From assembly GCA_964471945.1 (NCBI GenBank), contig CAYYIJ010000039.1, forward strand, positions 1 through 21,303: 21,303 nt of DNA, in the 5' to 3' direction. A model generated the notes under the pieces. It was not told where the DNA came from. It did not search any database and saw nothing but the letters and a program-made list of their open reading frames with translations. Positions 1 through 7,763 of the stretch are shown one piece after another; the first letter of the stretch is position 1, and each line of letters opens with the position of its first letter. This DNA comes from JASEHD01 sp964471945 (lineage in GTDB: Bacteria > Bacteroidota > Ignavibacteria > UBA10030 > SZUA-254). Made by a program: the position numbers and the translations under genes.

Positions 1-471
1 TCCGCGGTCGCCATCGAAATCTTCAATCCGTAACCGTACTACTTCACTCACCCGTAACCCACTCGCGTATGTAAGCATCAGCATTGTCTTGTGTTTTAAA
101 TTCTGAATGCATCTGAACAATCGTTTCACTTCGTCCTCGTTCAATACGTCGGGGAGTTTATGCTCTCTCCGTGGGCGAGGCAGCGAGCCGATTACAAAGG
201 GTTGTGCGTACAATTCAACATATAAAAATCGAAGCGCATTAAATGTTTGGTTGACTGTTCCAGCCGCGTACCCTTCGTCTTCAATCATATATAAAAGATA
301 TTTTCGAATATCTGCATTTGTCAACTCGCGCGGATGACGTGGACGGAAATATTTCACAAATGATCGGAGACAGCTCAAATACGCTTTCGCTGTCTTGTGC
401 GAGTAATTCCTCAGTCTCATCTCACGCCTTACCGTTTCAAAGAACCCAATCTGTTTAGAAGGTTCCACCAC
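1..471 (-). CDS. Tyrosine recombinase/integrase (XerC/XerD-like), C-terminus beyond the window edge
   Basis: This open frame on the minus strand runs off the left edge, so only about 157 N-terminal residues are visible. It has the layout of a site-specific tyrosine recombinase. A SAM-like core-binding domain comes first (about residues 10-95; contains NYSHKTAKAYLSCLRSF and, later, GYAAGTVNQTFNALRFLY). The start of the catalytic domain follows (LPDVLNEDEVKRLF, then LTYASGLRVSEVVRLRIED). The Arg of GLRVSE is the first catalytic Arg of the family. The remaining catalytic residues (Lys, HxxR, His, Tyr) lie outside the window. I chose the GTG at 471 because GGAG sits about eight bases upstream; GTG 468 or ATG 420 are alternatives. 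A TATAAT-like element lies at 491-496. The family acts in chromosome dimer resolution, phage or integron integration, or gene inversion, and the visible part cannot separate these roles. Confidence 0.88.
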   Translation of the reverse strand, partial: MVEPSKQIGFFETVRREMRLRNYSHKTAKAYLSCLRSFVKYFRPRHPRELTNADIRKYLLYMIEDEGYAAGTVNQTFNALRFLYVELYAQPFVIGSLPRPRREHKLPDVLNEDEVKRLFRCIQNLKHKTMLMLTYASGLRVSEVVRLRIEDFDGDRG

Positions 472-490
472 GAATTGATCTCCACATTTA

Positions 491-496
491 ATTATA
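491..496 (-). promoter_or_regulatory. Possible -10 element upstream of the recombinase
   Basis: The minus strand reads TATAAT here, 20 bases before the proposed GTG start at 471. I see no convincing -35 element about 17 bases upstream, only a T-rich stretch. This is a weak call resting on one hexamer in AT-rich DNA. Confidence 0.25.
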
Positions 497-594
497 CCTT
501 GGTAATTTTTATGCTAAAAATATAAGATTTATTTATTTGAAAGTCAATACAAAAGTTGTCTCGCTGAGGAATTATTAAAGATTTTCTGGGGTGT

Positions 595-1212
595 TTAGGT
601 TAGTAGTCTTTCCAGCTCATTTATGCAGATTTTCGACCAGTTTTCGAATTTATCAATGTCTTTCTTCAACTGTTCAATTGTCCAAAAACCAGTTTCATTG
701 ATCGATTTTTCTCGAGGCTCGATTAAAGGTCGATGAAGAGAAAATGTATGGATAATCCCAAAATGAACCCTTCCAACTTCATTCGAATCGTCGTTAATCA
801 ATCCTGCAATCTTTTCGTTGTATGTAGTTTGGATTTGTATTTCTTCGTTTACCTCTCTCTTAAGTCCTTCTTTATAAGTTGTTCCGAAGAGAGATGGGTC
901 GTTAACCGAAATATGTCCCCCGATTCCGATGGAATAATTTCCCATTAATCTTTTCTCTGCAAGAAGTTTTCCTCTTCGATACGTAAATATTTTATCCTCA
1001 TGGTACAAGATAACGTATGGTATTAGCTGCTTGTGCTGGAAATCAGTTTCGCCATTCTGTCTCTTCATGAACTTATGATTTTTCGGGTCGAGTATGATAT
1101 CGAGGTATTTATCACCTTCGAACGAAAGCCCCTGGAAAACTCCGATGCGTTTTAATAAGTCGGAACGAAATACGAGGACGTATTCTTCCATTTCATTTTG
1201 ATTTTTGCTCAT
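595..1212 (-). CDS. Nudix (MutT-like) hydrolase, COG4112-type
   Basis: This is a 205-residue protein of the Nudix superfamily, whose members hydrolyse a nucleoside diphosphate linked to another group. The Nudix box is visible: GGH at about residues 98-100, then after a short insertion the core KREVNEEI (118-125), matching REuxEExxU with the metal-binding glutamates. The extra residues between the Gly and the REVNEE core fit the predicted phosphoesterase subgroup (COG4112). The frame could open further upstream at 1302, but that would overlap the end of the preceding secreted-protein gene by 46 bases. The ATG at 1212 (MSKNQNEME) gives a normal domain start; ATG 1191 is also possible. No strong ribosome-binding site is visible. 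The substrate cannot be predicted. It lies 44 bases after the secreted-protein gene and 123 bases before the recombinase. Confidence 0.8.
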   Translation of the reverse strand: MSKNQNEMEEYVLVFRSDLLKRIGVFQGLSFEGDKYLDIILDPKNHKFMKRQNGETDFQHKQLIPYVILYHEDKIFTYRRGKLLAEKRLMGNYSIGIGGHISVNDPSLFGTTYKEGLKREVNEEIQIQTTYNEKIAGLINDDSNEVGRVHFGIIHTFSLHRPLIEPREKSINETGFWTIEQLKKDIDKFENWSKICINELERLLT

Positions 1213-1256
1213 GGGATATATTTTGTACTCACAATGTTTACGATGATGCGATGAAA

Positions 1257-3950
1257 TTATTTTAAAAACAAAAGCTTTTTGGTTGCTGAATAATCCCCGC
1301 AAATCATCCTATAAAAATAAATACCACTTGGTAATTCTCCGTCCAAGGTGGATGTATTCCATCTAACAATGTACTTGCCCGGTTGTTTAACCGAATTAAC
1401 CAAAGTAGTAATCTCCTGTCCTAAAATATTATATACCTTCAAAGTAACAAAACTGACATCTGATATCTGATATCCGATATCGGTTATGGAATTGAATGGA
1501 TTCGGATAATTTTGTTCAAGATAATAATCGTGAGGTATTATCTCATTCTTGGTTCTCACATCAGTCGGTTGTAGGATAGGGGAGTTGGCAATGATTTTTA
1601 AAACGGAAGTATTGGTATTTATCACAACTAAACTATCGTTTCGGGTCATATCAATAGAAAGATCATTACCGTTACCAATTAGAACTGAGCCAGAATAAGA
1701 AGCTTCTACGCTTTCTTTCGACCAAAAGAAAGTGATCGGATAACCACCACCTAAATTAACTCCCGGATAGAATCTAACCTGATACGTATCGATCTGGGAA
1801 GGTGAGGTGAAAGCTCTCATATCAGTCCATGAACCTAAACCAAAGCGACTTGAGGGATGATGTGGATCTTCAAATCGAACATCAAAACTACCCGGTAATC
1901 TTGGAGGTATTTCAAATTCACCTTCTGAAAAATCGATGACTGAACACTGGGAATCGACTCCCCAGATACCATAGGTAGCTCCACTCCGAACTCCCCACCT
2001 GATGGATTGAATTTGATTGCGACGATTATCATGAACTCGCAAAACAATTTTTACACGCTCAGGGATAGGATGTAAGCTAAAATTTACACCAGAATGATGG
2101 TTATCATATTGATTGAAGCTGAAAGAATACCCTTCTTGATAAATTGGATAGATTTGCTCCCAGGATTGTTTGATGATAGGAGTAACAGTATATGAGCCAA
2201 GTGAAATTTCATTGAAGGAATAATAACCAAGACTATTTGTCGATGTGGTATCACTTTGGAAGAATCCTTCGATACGCACAAGCCAGTTAGCGAGACCCTG
2301 TTCATCAGCATCCTTAGTTCCGTTTTCATTAAAATCATCGAAAAGTATTCCGCTTATAGAATTCCAGGGAAAGTAACGACCGAATTTATAACCCGATAAC
2401 GTATCGTTCTCACCGAGGGTAATGATGTAGAAATTTGTATCAGGGCATGAACGTCTCCAGGCAGTGATAACATTATCAATAATTATGTATGTCCCAGAAT
2501 CGATACCAGAGAGAAAAAAATCTCCTGTTTCGTTTGTACGAATGGTTGCGGAGATTTTTCCTCCGATGCTAAGTGTCCATTGTGGCATCCCGGGTTCATC
2601 AGCAGCATGCAATCCATTGCGATTAAGATCGTTGAACACGATACCCCGAATCATTCCGCTTGCGGTTGAAAATCTTGAGATTCTCGACCAAGATGAATTT
2701 GTTCCATCAAGAAATTTGAGTCCGACGCGCCAATAATATTTCGTAGTGGGCTTCATGTTTTGAAGTAGAAGCGTCGAATTGGTGATATCATTTGTAGATA
2801 ATAATGTATCGACAATTAAATCGCTTGTGAAATTCGAATCGAGAGCAACTTGTACAATTGATTGAGTTACGATCACCCAATCACTGTAACTCCATGAGAG
2901 AATTAACGACATCGGTGTTGACATATCCGGATTCAGCGGAACTTTAATTGCCCCATCAGCAGGTGTCTCTAAATTAATCGTAGTTTGGCAATCTCGTTTA
3001 TCGATGTGGACTATCATGTACCATGTTTTGTTGTATCGCCAATCGTATTGATTACCGTTTGTGAGAATAGCCCCTGATTTGAGAAATACTACATTCTGAT
3101 AATTGTAAGGTGATAAATGATGAATATTCCATGTGCTTCCACCATTCAGAGTCGAAATTAAATGTCCATCACCGACAGCTACACCGATATTAGAATTTAA
3201 AAAAGAGACTCCATAGAGCTGCATCATCTCATCTATTTTCTGCAATGTCCAGTTCATTCCTCCATTTGTTGTTCTTAGGATTGTTGTTTTTGTTGAGGTG
3301 GTCCCAACTGCGGTACCAATATTTTTATCGGAGAATGAAACACTCCATAAATCGTTCTGAGTTGGAGTTGTTTGATAGAGCCATGATTTACCTCCATCTG
3401 AAGATCGTAAGATAATTCCATATTCGCCAACGACTACCCCATTGAGAGAGTCGATAAGTTGTACGTCATTTAAAATAGCGTTTCTTCCGATGTCCCAATA
3501 AGACCAGGTATTTCCTCCATCTGTTGTTGTCATGATTGTCCGATTACCTAAAATAATCCCGTGTTCCTGGTTCAAGAAAGAGACGCTATAAAGTTGGCTT
3601 GTGATCGGTCTTCCCTTAAATCGCCAATAATATCCACCATTTTCCGTTTGATAAAAATGCCCGGTCGCAGTAACTGCAAAAGCATGAGCCGAATCGATCA
3701 TAGAAATGTCAGTGATGCGAGTCGATATTGAATCACTTACAATATGTTCAGACCAAGTCAATCCTCCATCTGATGTGCGAAATACTTTGCTTGCCGAGCT
3801 TCCGATCAATCCATGTAATGGATCGGCAAAAGAGATGCAATCTAATATTTGTAATGTTTTACCTAAAGGATAATTTAAACATTGAGCGTTAGTATTTGTT
3901 ATCAACGCATAAAGAAGAATCCCGATCAAAGCAATTATTAACTTGATCAT
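1257..3950 (-). CDS. Secreted Asp-box beta-propeller/SdrD-like protein with T9SS type A sorting domain
   Basis: This is an 897-residue exported protein. A signal peptide covers about residues 1-22 (hydrophobic IALIGILLYALI, likely cleavage after NA). Six Asp-box/BNR motifs recur about every 40 residues: SDGGLTW 60-66, ENGGYYW 103-109, TDGGNTW 143-149, SDGGKSW 184-190, TNGGMNW 228-234 and LNGGSTW 268-274. This indicates a Ycf48/sortilin-like beta-propeller. A fibronectin-III-like region follows (about 326-430). Two SdrD/Cna-B-type beta domains then begin at IRGIVFNDLNRNG (434) and ISGILFDDFNENG (532). The C-terminus (about 808-897) is a type A T9SS sorting domain (LEQNYPNPFN; later NILGQEITTL; ending in SATKKLLFLK). 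It is probably exported across the outer membrane and released or anchored on the surface. No enzymatic motif is visible, so the role (adhesion, scaffold) is open. The start is ATG with no obvious Shine-Dalgarno, as is common in Bacteroidota. Confidence 0.87.
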   Translation of the reverse strand: MIKLIIALIGILLYALITNTNAQCLNYPLGKTLQILDCISFADPLHGLIGSSASKVFRTSDGGLTWSEHIVSDSISTRITDISMIDSAHAFAVTATGHFYQTENGGYYWRFKGRPITSQLYSVSFLNQEHGIILGNRTIMTTTDGGNTWSYWDIGRNAILNDVQLIDSLNGVVVGEYGIILRSSDGGKSWLYQTTPTQNDLWSVSFSDKNIGTAVGTTSTKTTILRTTNGGMNWTLQKIDEMMQLYGVSFLNSNIGVAVGDGHLISTLNGGSTWNIHHLSPYNYQNVVFLKSGAILTNGNQYDWRYNKTWYMIVHIDKRDCQTTINLETPADGAIKVPLNPDMSTPMSLILSWSYSDWVIVTQSIVQVALDSNFTSDLIVDTLLSTNDITNSTLLLQNMKPTTKYYWRVGLKFLDGTNSSWSRISRFSTASGMIRGIVFNDLNRNGLHAADEPGMPQWTLSIGGKISATIRTNETGDFFLSGIDSGTYIIIDNVITAWRRSCPDTNFYIITLGENDTLSGYKFGRYFPWNSISGILFDDFNENGTKDADEQGLANWLVRIEGFFQSDTTSTNSLGYYSFNEISLGSYTVTPIIKQSWEQIYPIYQEGYSFSFNQYDNHHSGVNFSLHPIPERVKIVLRVHDNRRNQIQSIRWGVRSGATYGIWGVDSQCSVIDFSEGEFEIPPRLPGSFDVRFEDPHHPSSRFGLGSWTDMRAFTSPSQIDTYQVRFYPGVNLGGGYPITFFWSKESVEASYSGSVLIGNGNDLSIDMTRNDSLVVINTNTSVLKIIANSPILQPTDVRTKNEIIPHDYYLEQNYPNPFNSITDIGYQISDVSFVTLKVYNILGQEITTLVNSVKQPGKYIVRWNTSTLDGELPSGIYFYRMICGDYSATKKLLFLK

Positions 3951-3978
3951 AAAAAATAATGCTTGTTAAGTAACTCTG

Positions 3979-4278
3979 TTAGTGTAGTTTTGCTTGAACA
4001 CTTTTTATTTTATCATCCATAGATTGATTGCGGTCTGTCCGTGTACCAACGTGGATCGTTGTGAAAATACGAGGCGCACCCATCTGATGAACAACCTTAT
4101 GACATTGTTTAATTGCATCGAACACAGTATCCCAATCACCCTCGATGTTTGTTCCATTCGCATGTAATTGAGTTGTAAGTCCAGCATCGGAAAGAACTTT
4201 TTCACAGGCAGCAATATATTTTGAAAGAGAAACCCCTATTCCTAACGGGATAACAGTCAAATCTACAATAGCTTTCAT
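3979..4278 (-). CDS. MTH1187/YkoF-family thiamine-binding protein (UPF0045)
   Basis: This is a 99-residue cytoplasmic protein that matches the MTH1187 (thiamine-binding, formerly DUF77/UPF0045) family in full length and layout. It shows the N-terminal strand AIVDLTVIPLG, then SKYIAACEKVLSDAGL, the strand with QLHANGTNIEGDWDTVF, and the helix DAIKQCHKVVHQMGAPR ending in a TTIHVGTRTD strand. Members are small ferredoxin-like folds; some bind thiamine or its pyrimidine part. No thiamine riboswitch is evident in the 113 bases upstream. The start is ATG with AAAGGA about ten bases upstream. It precedes the secreted-protein gene by 28 bases on the same strand, so the two may be co-transcribed, though no functional link is apparent. 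Confidence 0.85.
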   Translation of the reverse strand: MKAIVDLTVIPLGIGVSLSKYIAACEKVLSDAGLTTQLHANGTNIEGDWDTVFDAIKQCHKVVHQMGAPRIFTTIHVGTRTDRNQSMDDKIKSVQAKLH

Positions 4279-4391
4279 AAAATATTTTCCTTTATTAGTT
4301 TTCTAATCTCAAGTGTCTGAACGAATCTAATTTTTATATAGCCATAATGTATTTCATGGAAATATTTTTCACTAAGATATGAAGTCGGGAT
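4279..4391. other. Intergenic leader upstream of the thiamine-binding protein gene
   Basis: This is a 113-base AT-rich spacer between two minus-strand genes. It presumably contains the promoter of the thiamine-binding protein gene. The minus strand carries a TATATA-like sequence near 4336-4341, but no well-spaced -35 element. I see no RNA gene or riboswitch fold. Confidence 0.3.
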
Positions 4392-4943
4392 TCAAGTTGT
4401 GTTATTTATTTTTCGCAGTGGTTGAAAGATTGTAATTGCAATAGCAGTGTAATAACAAAGAAGAGCAATCATAGGTACACCTGCAAGCGCACCCAACCGA
4501 TGGATAAACAGCTTTCGGAACTCGACAAGATCATTGGAGCCGATATAGTCCAGATACCACATCTTGAAATCAAGAACCATGGTATAGATTTCAACCGGCG
4601 TGAAGATATAAAATAGAATCGTGGATATCATCAACCAGCCATTATTTTTTAATTTCAATTGTGTGATTTTTAGAAATATTAATCCGCTAAACCACAGCAA
4701 GATATAAGCAATATTTACTATTATCGAACTTTGTGCAATTAATCCGAACACAACTCGTTCTACGTATGGATGAATATACGGTTTAAAATCGAGCGTGCCA
4801 ACTTGCAGTAAGTAAAAACCAACTATAGCACGGATATTGATACCACCAAGCCAGATAATTGATGTAACAATAATAATAAATAGAGTGATTTTTGGAAGAT
4901 GTTTACTCATTTTTTTGCTTATTGTGTTTCGTACTTCCATCAT
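4392..4943 (-). CDS. Four-helix integral membrane protein of unknown function
   Basis: I do not recognise this 183-residue protein. It has four hydrophobic segments consistent with membrane helices, at about residues 19-45, 64-92, 103-125 and 150-174. A basic N-terminus (KKMSKHLPK) and a basic C-terminal tail suggest both ends are cytoplasmic. The loop after helix 3 contains aromatic and acidic residues (FKMWYLDYIG). No catalytic or metal-binding motif is visible. The gene begins six bases after the stop of the sensor histidine kinase on the same strand, so the two are almost certainly co-transcribed. The protein may therefore serve the kinase, for example in its signal input, but this is inference from position only. 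The start may be either ATG of the ATGATG doublet; an AAGG sits unusually close upstream. Confidence 0.7.
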   Translation of the reverse strand: MMEVRNTISKKMSKHLPKITLFIIIVTSIIWLGGINIRAIVGFYLLQVGTLDFKPYIHPYVERVVFGLIAQSSIIVNIAYILLWFSGLIFLKITQLKLKNNGWLMISTILFYIFTPVEIYTMVLDFKMWYLDYIGSNDLVEFRKLFIHRLGALAGVPMIALLCYYTAIAITIFQPLRKINNTT

Positions 4944-4949
4944 CCTTTC

Positions 4950-6410
4950 TTATCGTTTACATGGAATAAGGATAGTAAAAGTTGAACCGTGATCGATCTT
5001 GCTGCGAACACTCACCTTCCCACCGTGCGCCTCCGAAACATGTTTAACTAGCGCAAGCCCTAGCCCGGATCCTTTTTCATTTACTAACGGGACATTTTTT
5101 GCTTGATAAAATTTTATAAACAATTTATCAATATCCGCTTCAGGTATTCCAACGCCAGAATCAGTAACTTCAATCTTCACCCTTTCGATATTATCGGAGA
5201 CGAGCGATATATCAATATTAATCTGACCTGCATCTGGTGTATATTTCAGTGCATTGGAGAGGAGATTACTTACCGCTTGGCTCATTCTCTCTTTATCTAT
5301 CTTTATCGGTGGAATATTTTCGAATGTAAATTTTAAATCAATCTGGCGTGTTTGAGCAATCAATTGTGATTCCGCAACAAGCGGATTTAAAAGCTCGATT
5401 AAATCGAGTTCTTCAAAATTAAATTTCATTAGCCCCGCTTCCATCTTTGCGATATCGAGGAATGAATTCACGAAATTATTAATTCGGTTGCTTGCTTGAT
5501 GGATCATCCCAACTGCATCACGTTGACGTTGTGTTAATAGTGGACCGTCTTTAGTATGGATGATTGAGTAACAGCCCGCTTTAATCACCTGCAGTGGTGT
5601 ACGCATTTCGTGTGATATTTCTGACATCATTTGCATACGCATTTCATCGAGCTGGTGTAATTTATCGCTCATTAAGTTAAACGCTTTTGTTAGGTCGCCT
5701 ATTTCGTCACTTGTCGATACTGGAATGCTTTCATATTGTCCAACAACAACTTTCTCCGTTCCAGCTTTTAGTGCTTGTATTGGTTTTACGAATGTTCTTG
5801 CAAGAAGCAATGCGAATACGCTTCCCACAACGAGTGCTAATACAAGAATGTAAGCTCCGATGACCTCTGAATCGCCTTTTTTCTGCATAAACCGATTTAA
5901 AGAGATTGCAAGTGACGGTAGTGATGCATCGATTATTAATTTAATATTCTGTCGAATTGAATTAATTAATATTGTTTTTTTCTTAAACTGAATCATCGCA
6001 TCATGATTCTTATTAGCTTCAATTTGTGATATTTGATTACGTATAAATATTACATATTCATCATGTAATTTGACAGTATTTTGTACTGAAGATATAATAT
6101 CGGCTTGTGTTGTCAGCTTTATTAGCGAGTCGGCAGTCTGATTAAATATCGCTGATGTTAAAAGAAGTTTTTTGCCGTCAATGTCATTCTTTGTATTAAA
6201 ATATTTTTTTGTGGCATCCAGCTCGCTTTGAAATATCTTTTCGAGTTGAAATGTCATGGGAAGAATCGTAAAATCGAGTTGTTCTCCGGGCATCAATTTC
6301 AGCATAATAAAAATTGCAAGAATCATGAAAAAAATGATGAAGCCAAACCCAGAAATTAATTTCCAGAAATATGAAAAGCGTGGTTCGATTATTTTAGTCG
6401 TTTGAGTCAA
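4950..6410 (-). CDS. Membrane sensor histidine kinase (HAMP-HisKA-HATPase)
   Basis: This is a complete 486-residue class I sensor kinase. A first membrane helix (about 18-38) is followed by a mostly helical extracytoplasmic domain (about 40-180) resembling four-helix-bundle sensors. A second membrane helix (about 183-205) leads into a HAMP linker (about 206-258) and HisKA with the H-box SEISHEMRTPLQV (phosphorylated His267). The ATPase domain carries the N-box QAVSNLLSNALKYTP, the G1 box DSGVGIP (417-423) and the G2 box GSGLGLAL (447-454). All catalytic boxes look intact. The start is TTG at 6410, directly preceded by an in-frame TAA, and no ATG lies upstream of the first membrane helix. No classical response regulator is adjacent. 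The divergent neighbour has a receiver domain without the phosphoacceptor Asp, so the true partner is unknown. Confidence 0.93.
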   Translation of the reverse strand: MTQTTKIIEPRFSYFWKLISGFGFIIFFMILAIFIMLKLMPGEQLDFTILPMTFQLEKIFQSELDATKKYFNTKNDIDGKKLLLTSAIFNQTADSLIKLTTQADIISSVQNTVKLHDEYVIFIRNQISQIEANKNHDAMIQFKKKTILINSIRQNIKLIIDASLPSLAISLNRFMQKKGDSEVIGAYILVLALVVGSVFALLLARTFVKPIQALKAGTEKVVVGQYESIPVSTSDEIGDLTKAFNLMSDKLHQLDEMRMQMMSEISHEMRTPLQVIKAGCYSIIHTKDGPLLTQRQRDAVGMIHQASNRINNFVNSFLDIAKMEAGLMKFNFEELDLIELLNPLVAESQLIAQTRQIDLKFTFENIPPIKIDKERMSQAVSNLLSNALKYTPDAGQINIDISLVSDNIERVKIEVTDSGVGIPEADIDKLFIKFYQAKNVPLVNEKGSGLGLALVKHVSEAHGGKVSVRSKIDHGSTFTILIPCKR

Positions 6411-6488
6411 TTATAATTGTTTTTGAATATTCTTAGAATATTTAGACGGTTTAAGATAGTCGCTAATAATGAGAAAGTCAAATTACAC

Positions 6489-6519
6489 TTGAATTTTATA
6501 GATTTACTTTCTATATTTG
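6489..6519 (+). promoter_or_regulatory. Probable promoter of the TPR/receiver protein gene
   Basis: TTGAAT (6489-6494) and TATATT (6512-6517) are separated by exactly 17 bases. The downstream element extends to TATATTTG (6512-6519), which matches the Bacteroidota -7 consensus TAnnTTTG. Transcription would begin near 6524, followed by AAAGG at 6530-6534 and ATG at 6545. It lies in the 134-base divergent region shared with the histidine kinase gene. Confidence 0.6.
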
Positions 6520-6544
6520 TGAAACTATGAAAGGTGAATTTTAG

Positions 6545-7741
6545 ATGGAAGATATTCGAACAGCTTCACTTGATCGCATGAAAAAAATGCAAATTGATGA
6601 TTGGTTACGTCAAGCCGATAAACACATACGTGAAGGGCGATATATTGCCGCCGACGAATTGTTGCAAAAAGTATTTGAGATTCATCCGGAAAACACTATC
6701 GGTCACTCATATCAGGATAGGATTCAATTTTTAATAAAACAGCTCTCGCAACGGGTCGGTTTAGAAGATGATATGTATAAAGAGATAAAAAAATATAGAG
6801 ATATCGTTTCTAAACGAAAGACTAACCAAATAAATTCGTTTCTCATATCTTCTAAAAAATTATTGGAAGAAGGGTATCTAAAGAAAGCGATTGAACAAGC
6901 CAGTAAAGCTCTTGCCCTTGATCCCGAAAACATTTACACAAAAGCGCTCATGCAGCGGTTAACAGAAATACAGCATAAACCCGGAACTGCGATAGCTGAA
7001 ACAGAGCGTGATCTAAAATTTTGCGCTGCTCTAAAAGAGTACTGGCGGAACGGTAAACCATCTGAGGATCAATATCAAAATATTTTTAAAATGCAGAAAG
7101 AGTTGAACTTTTCAGATGGTAAACTTCTTGAATACGAGCGTGATATAAAAAATACATTATACAAAGATACTCTTCATGAAATCTGGTTAACCGGAGGCCT
7201 TTCAGCATTCACTTCCGATGTGGTCGATTCATTGCGGAAGAAATTTGAGATTTCACGAATAGATCATTCGGTGATAGAATCTTCACTATTAAAAGAATTT
7301 AGGAAAAATCGAATTCGAGGCACAATACTCATTGTGGATGCTAATGACAAGAGCTTACTCGAAATAAGTACAGTTCTTCGCTCGCATTATTTCGCTGTAA
7401 TCGCTGCTGGCAATATTGATGAAGCGCTCGCTTGCATGAAGATTGCAACGCCAAATGTTATTATTTCAGGAATGAATTTTATATCAGATTCCGATGGGTT
7501 TGAATTTTATGAAATTATCAGAAAAACATCTTATACGAAGAATATACCTTTTATCTTCATGACGACTAGTATTGATCGGTCTACCTTGCTTATCGGAAAA
7601 CGTCTTGGTGTTGAGGAATTCATCATGAAACCTATTGATTTTGAATTACTAATTGCAACACTCAATGGTAAAATGTTAATAAGAGCTCTTCAACAGAACA
7701 CTTCTAAAAATCCTGATAATGTTTTACTTAGAATATTTTAA
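6545..7741 (+). CDS. TPR-containing protein with a degenerate response-regulator receiver domain
   Basis: This is a 398-residue soluble protein. Tetratricopeptide-like helical repeats occupy the N-terminal third (about 14-50, ADKHIREGRYIAADELLQKV; about 98-130, SKKLLEEGYLKKAIEQASKA). A helical middle region follows, then a C-terminal receiver-like domain (about 258-380). The receiver keeps one pocket acid (ILIVDAND, Asp265), the Thr pair (FMTT, 339-341) and the Lys (FIMKP, Lys362). At the phosphoacceptor position it reads IISGMNF, with Gly309 where Asp is expected, and the second pocket acid is Ala266. It should therefore not be phosphorylated in the usual way and probably acts as a protein-binding pseudo-receiver. 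It is divergent from a histidine kinase. The ATG has AAAGG ten bases upstream and a good promoter. Confidence 0.85.
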   Translation: MEDIRTASLDRMKKMQIDDWLRQADKHIREGRYIAADELLQKVFEIHPENTIGHSYQDRIQFLIKQLSQRVGLEDDMYKEIKKYRDIVSKRKTNQINSFLISSKKLLEEGYLKKAIEQASKALALDPENIYTKALMQRLTEIQHKPGTAIAETERDLKFCAALKEYWRNGKPSEDQYQNIFKMQKELNFSDGKLLEYERDIKNTLYKDTLHEIWLTGGLSAFTSDVVDSLRKKFEISRIDHSVIESSLLKEFRKNRIRGTILIVDANDKSLLEISTVLRSHYFAVIAAGNIDEALACMKIATPNVIISGMNFISDSDGFEFYEIIRKTSYTKNIPFIFMTTSIDRSTLLIGKRLGVEEFIMKPIDFELLIATLNGKMLIRALQQNTSKNPDNVLLRIF

Positions 7742-7763
7742 AAAATTAAGTAAAGACAATATT

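Noticed and set aside
107..337. Open frame of 76 residues on the plus strand
   Set aside because: It runs antisense through the recombinase gene, whose conserved motifs are in the opposite strand, and it has no recognisable protein features.
1..594. Integron or phage integration site near the recombinase
   Set aside because: No attC-like hairpin, cassette array, tRNA or direct-repeat attachment site is visible in the window next to it.
4350..4369. TATTTC-ATG-GAAATA hairpin followed by T residues
   Set aside because: It would act only on plus-strand transcripts and no plus-strand gene lies upstream; the six-pair stem is AT-rich and probably chance.
7723..7754. Inverted repeat TTTACTTA/TAAGTAAA between the converging TPR-receiver and sdhB genes, as a bidirectional terminator
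   Set aside because: The stem is all A/T apart from one G-C pair, the loop is 16 bases, and no T-run follows on either strand.
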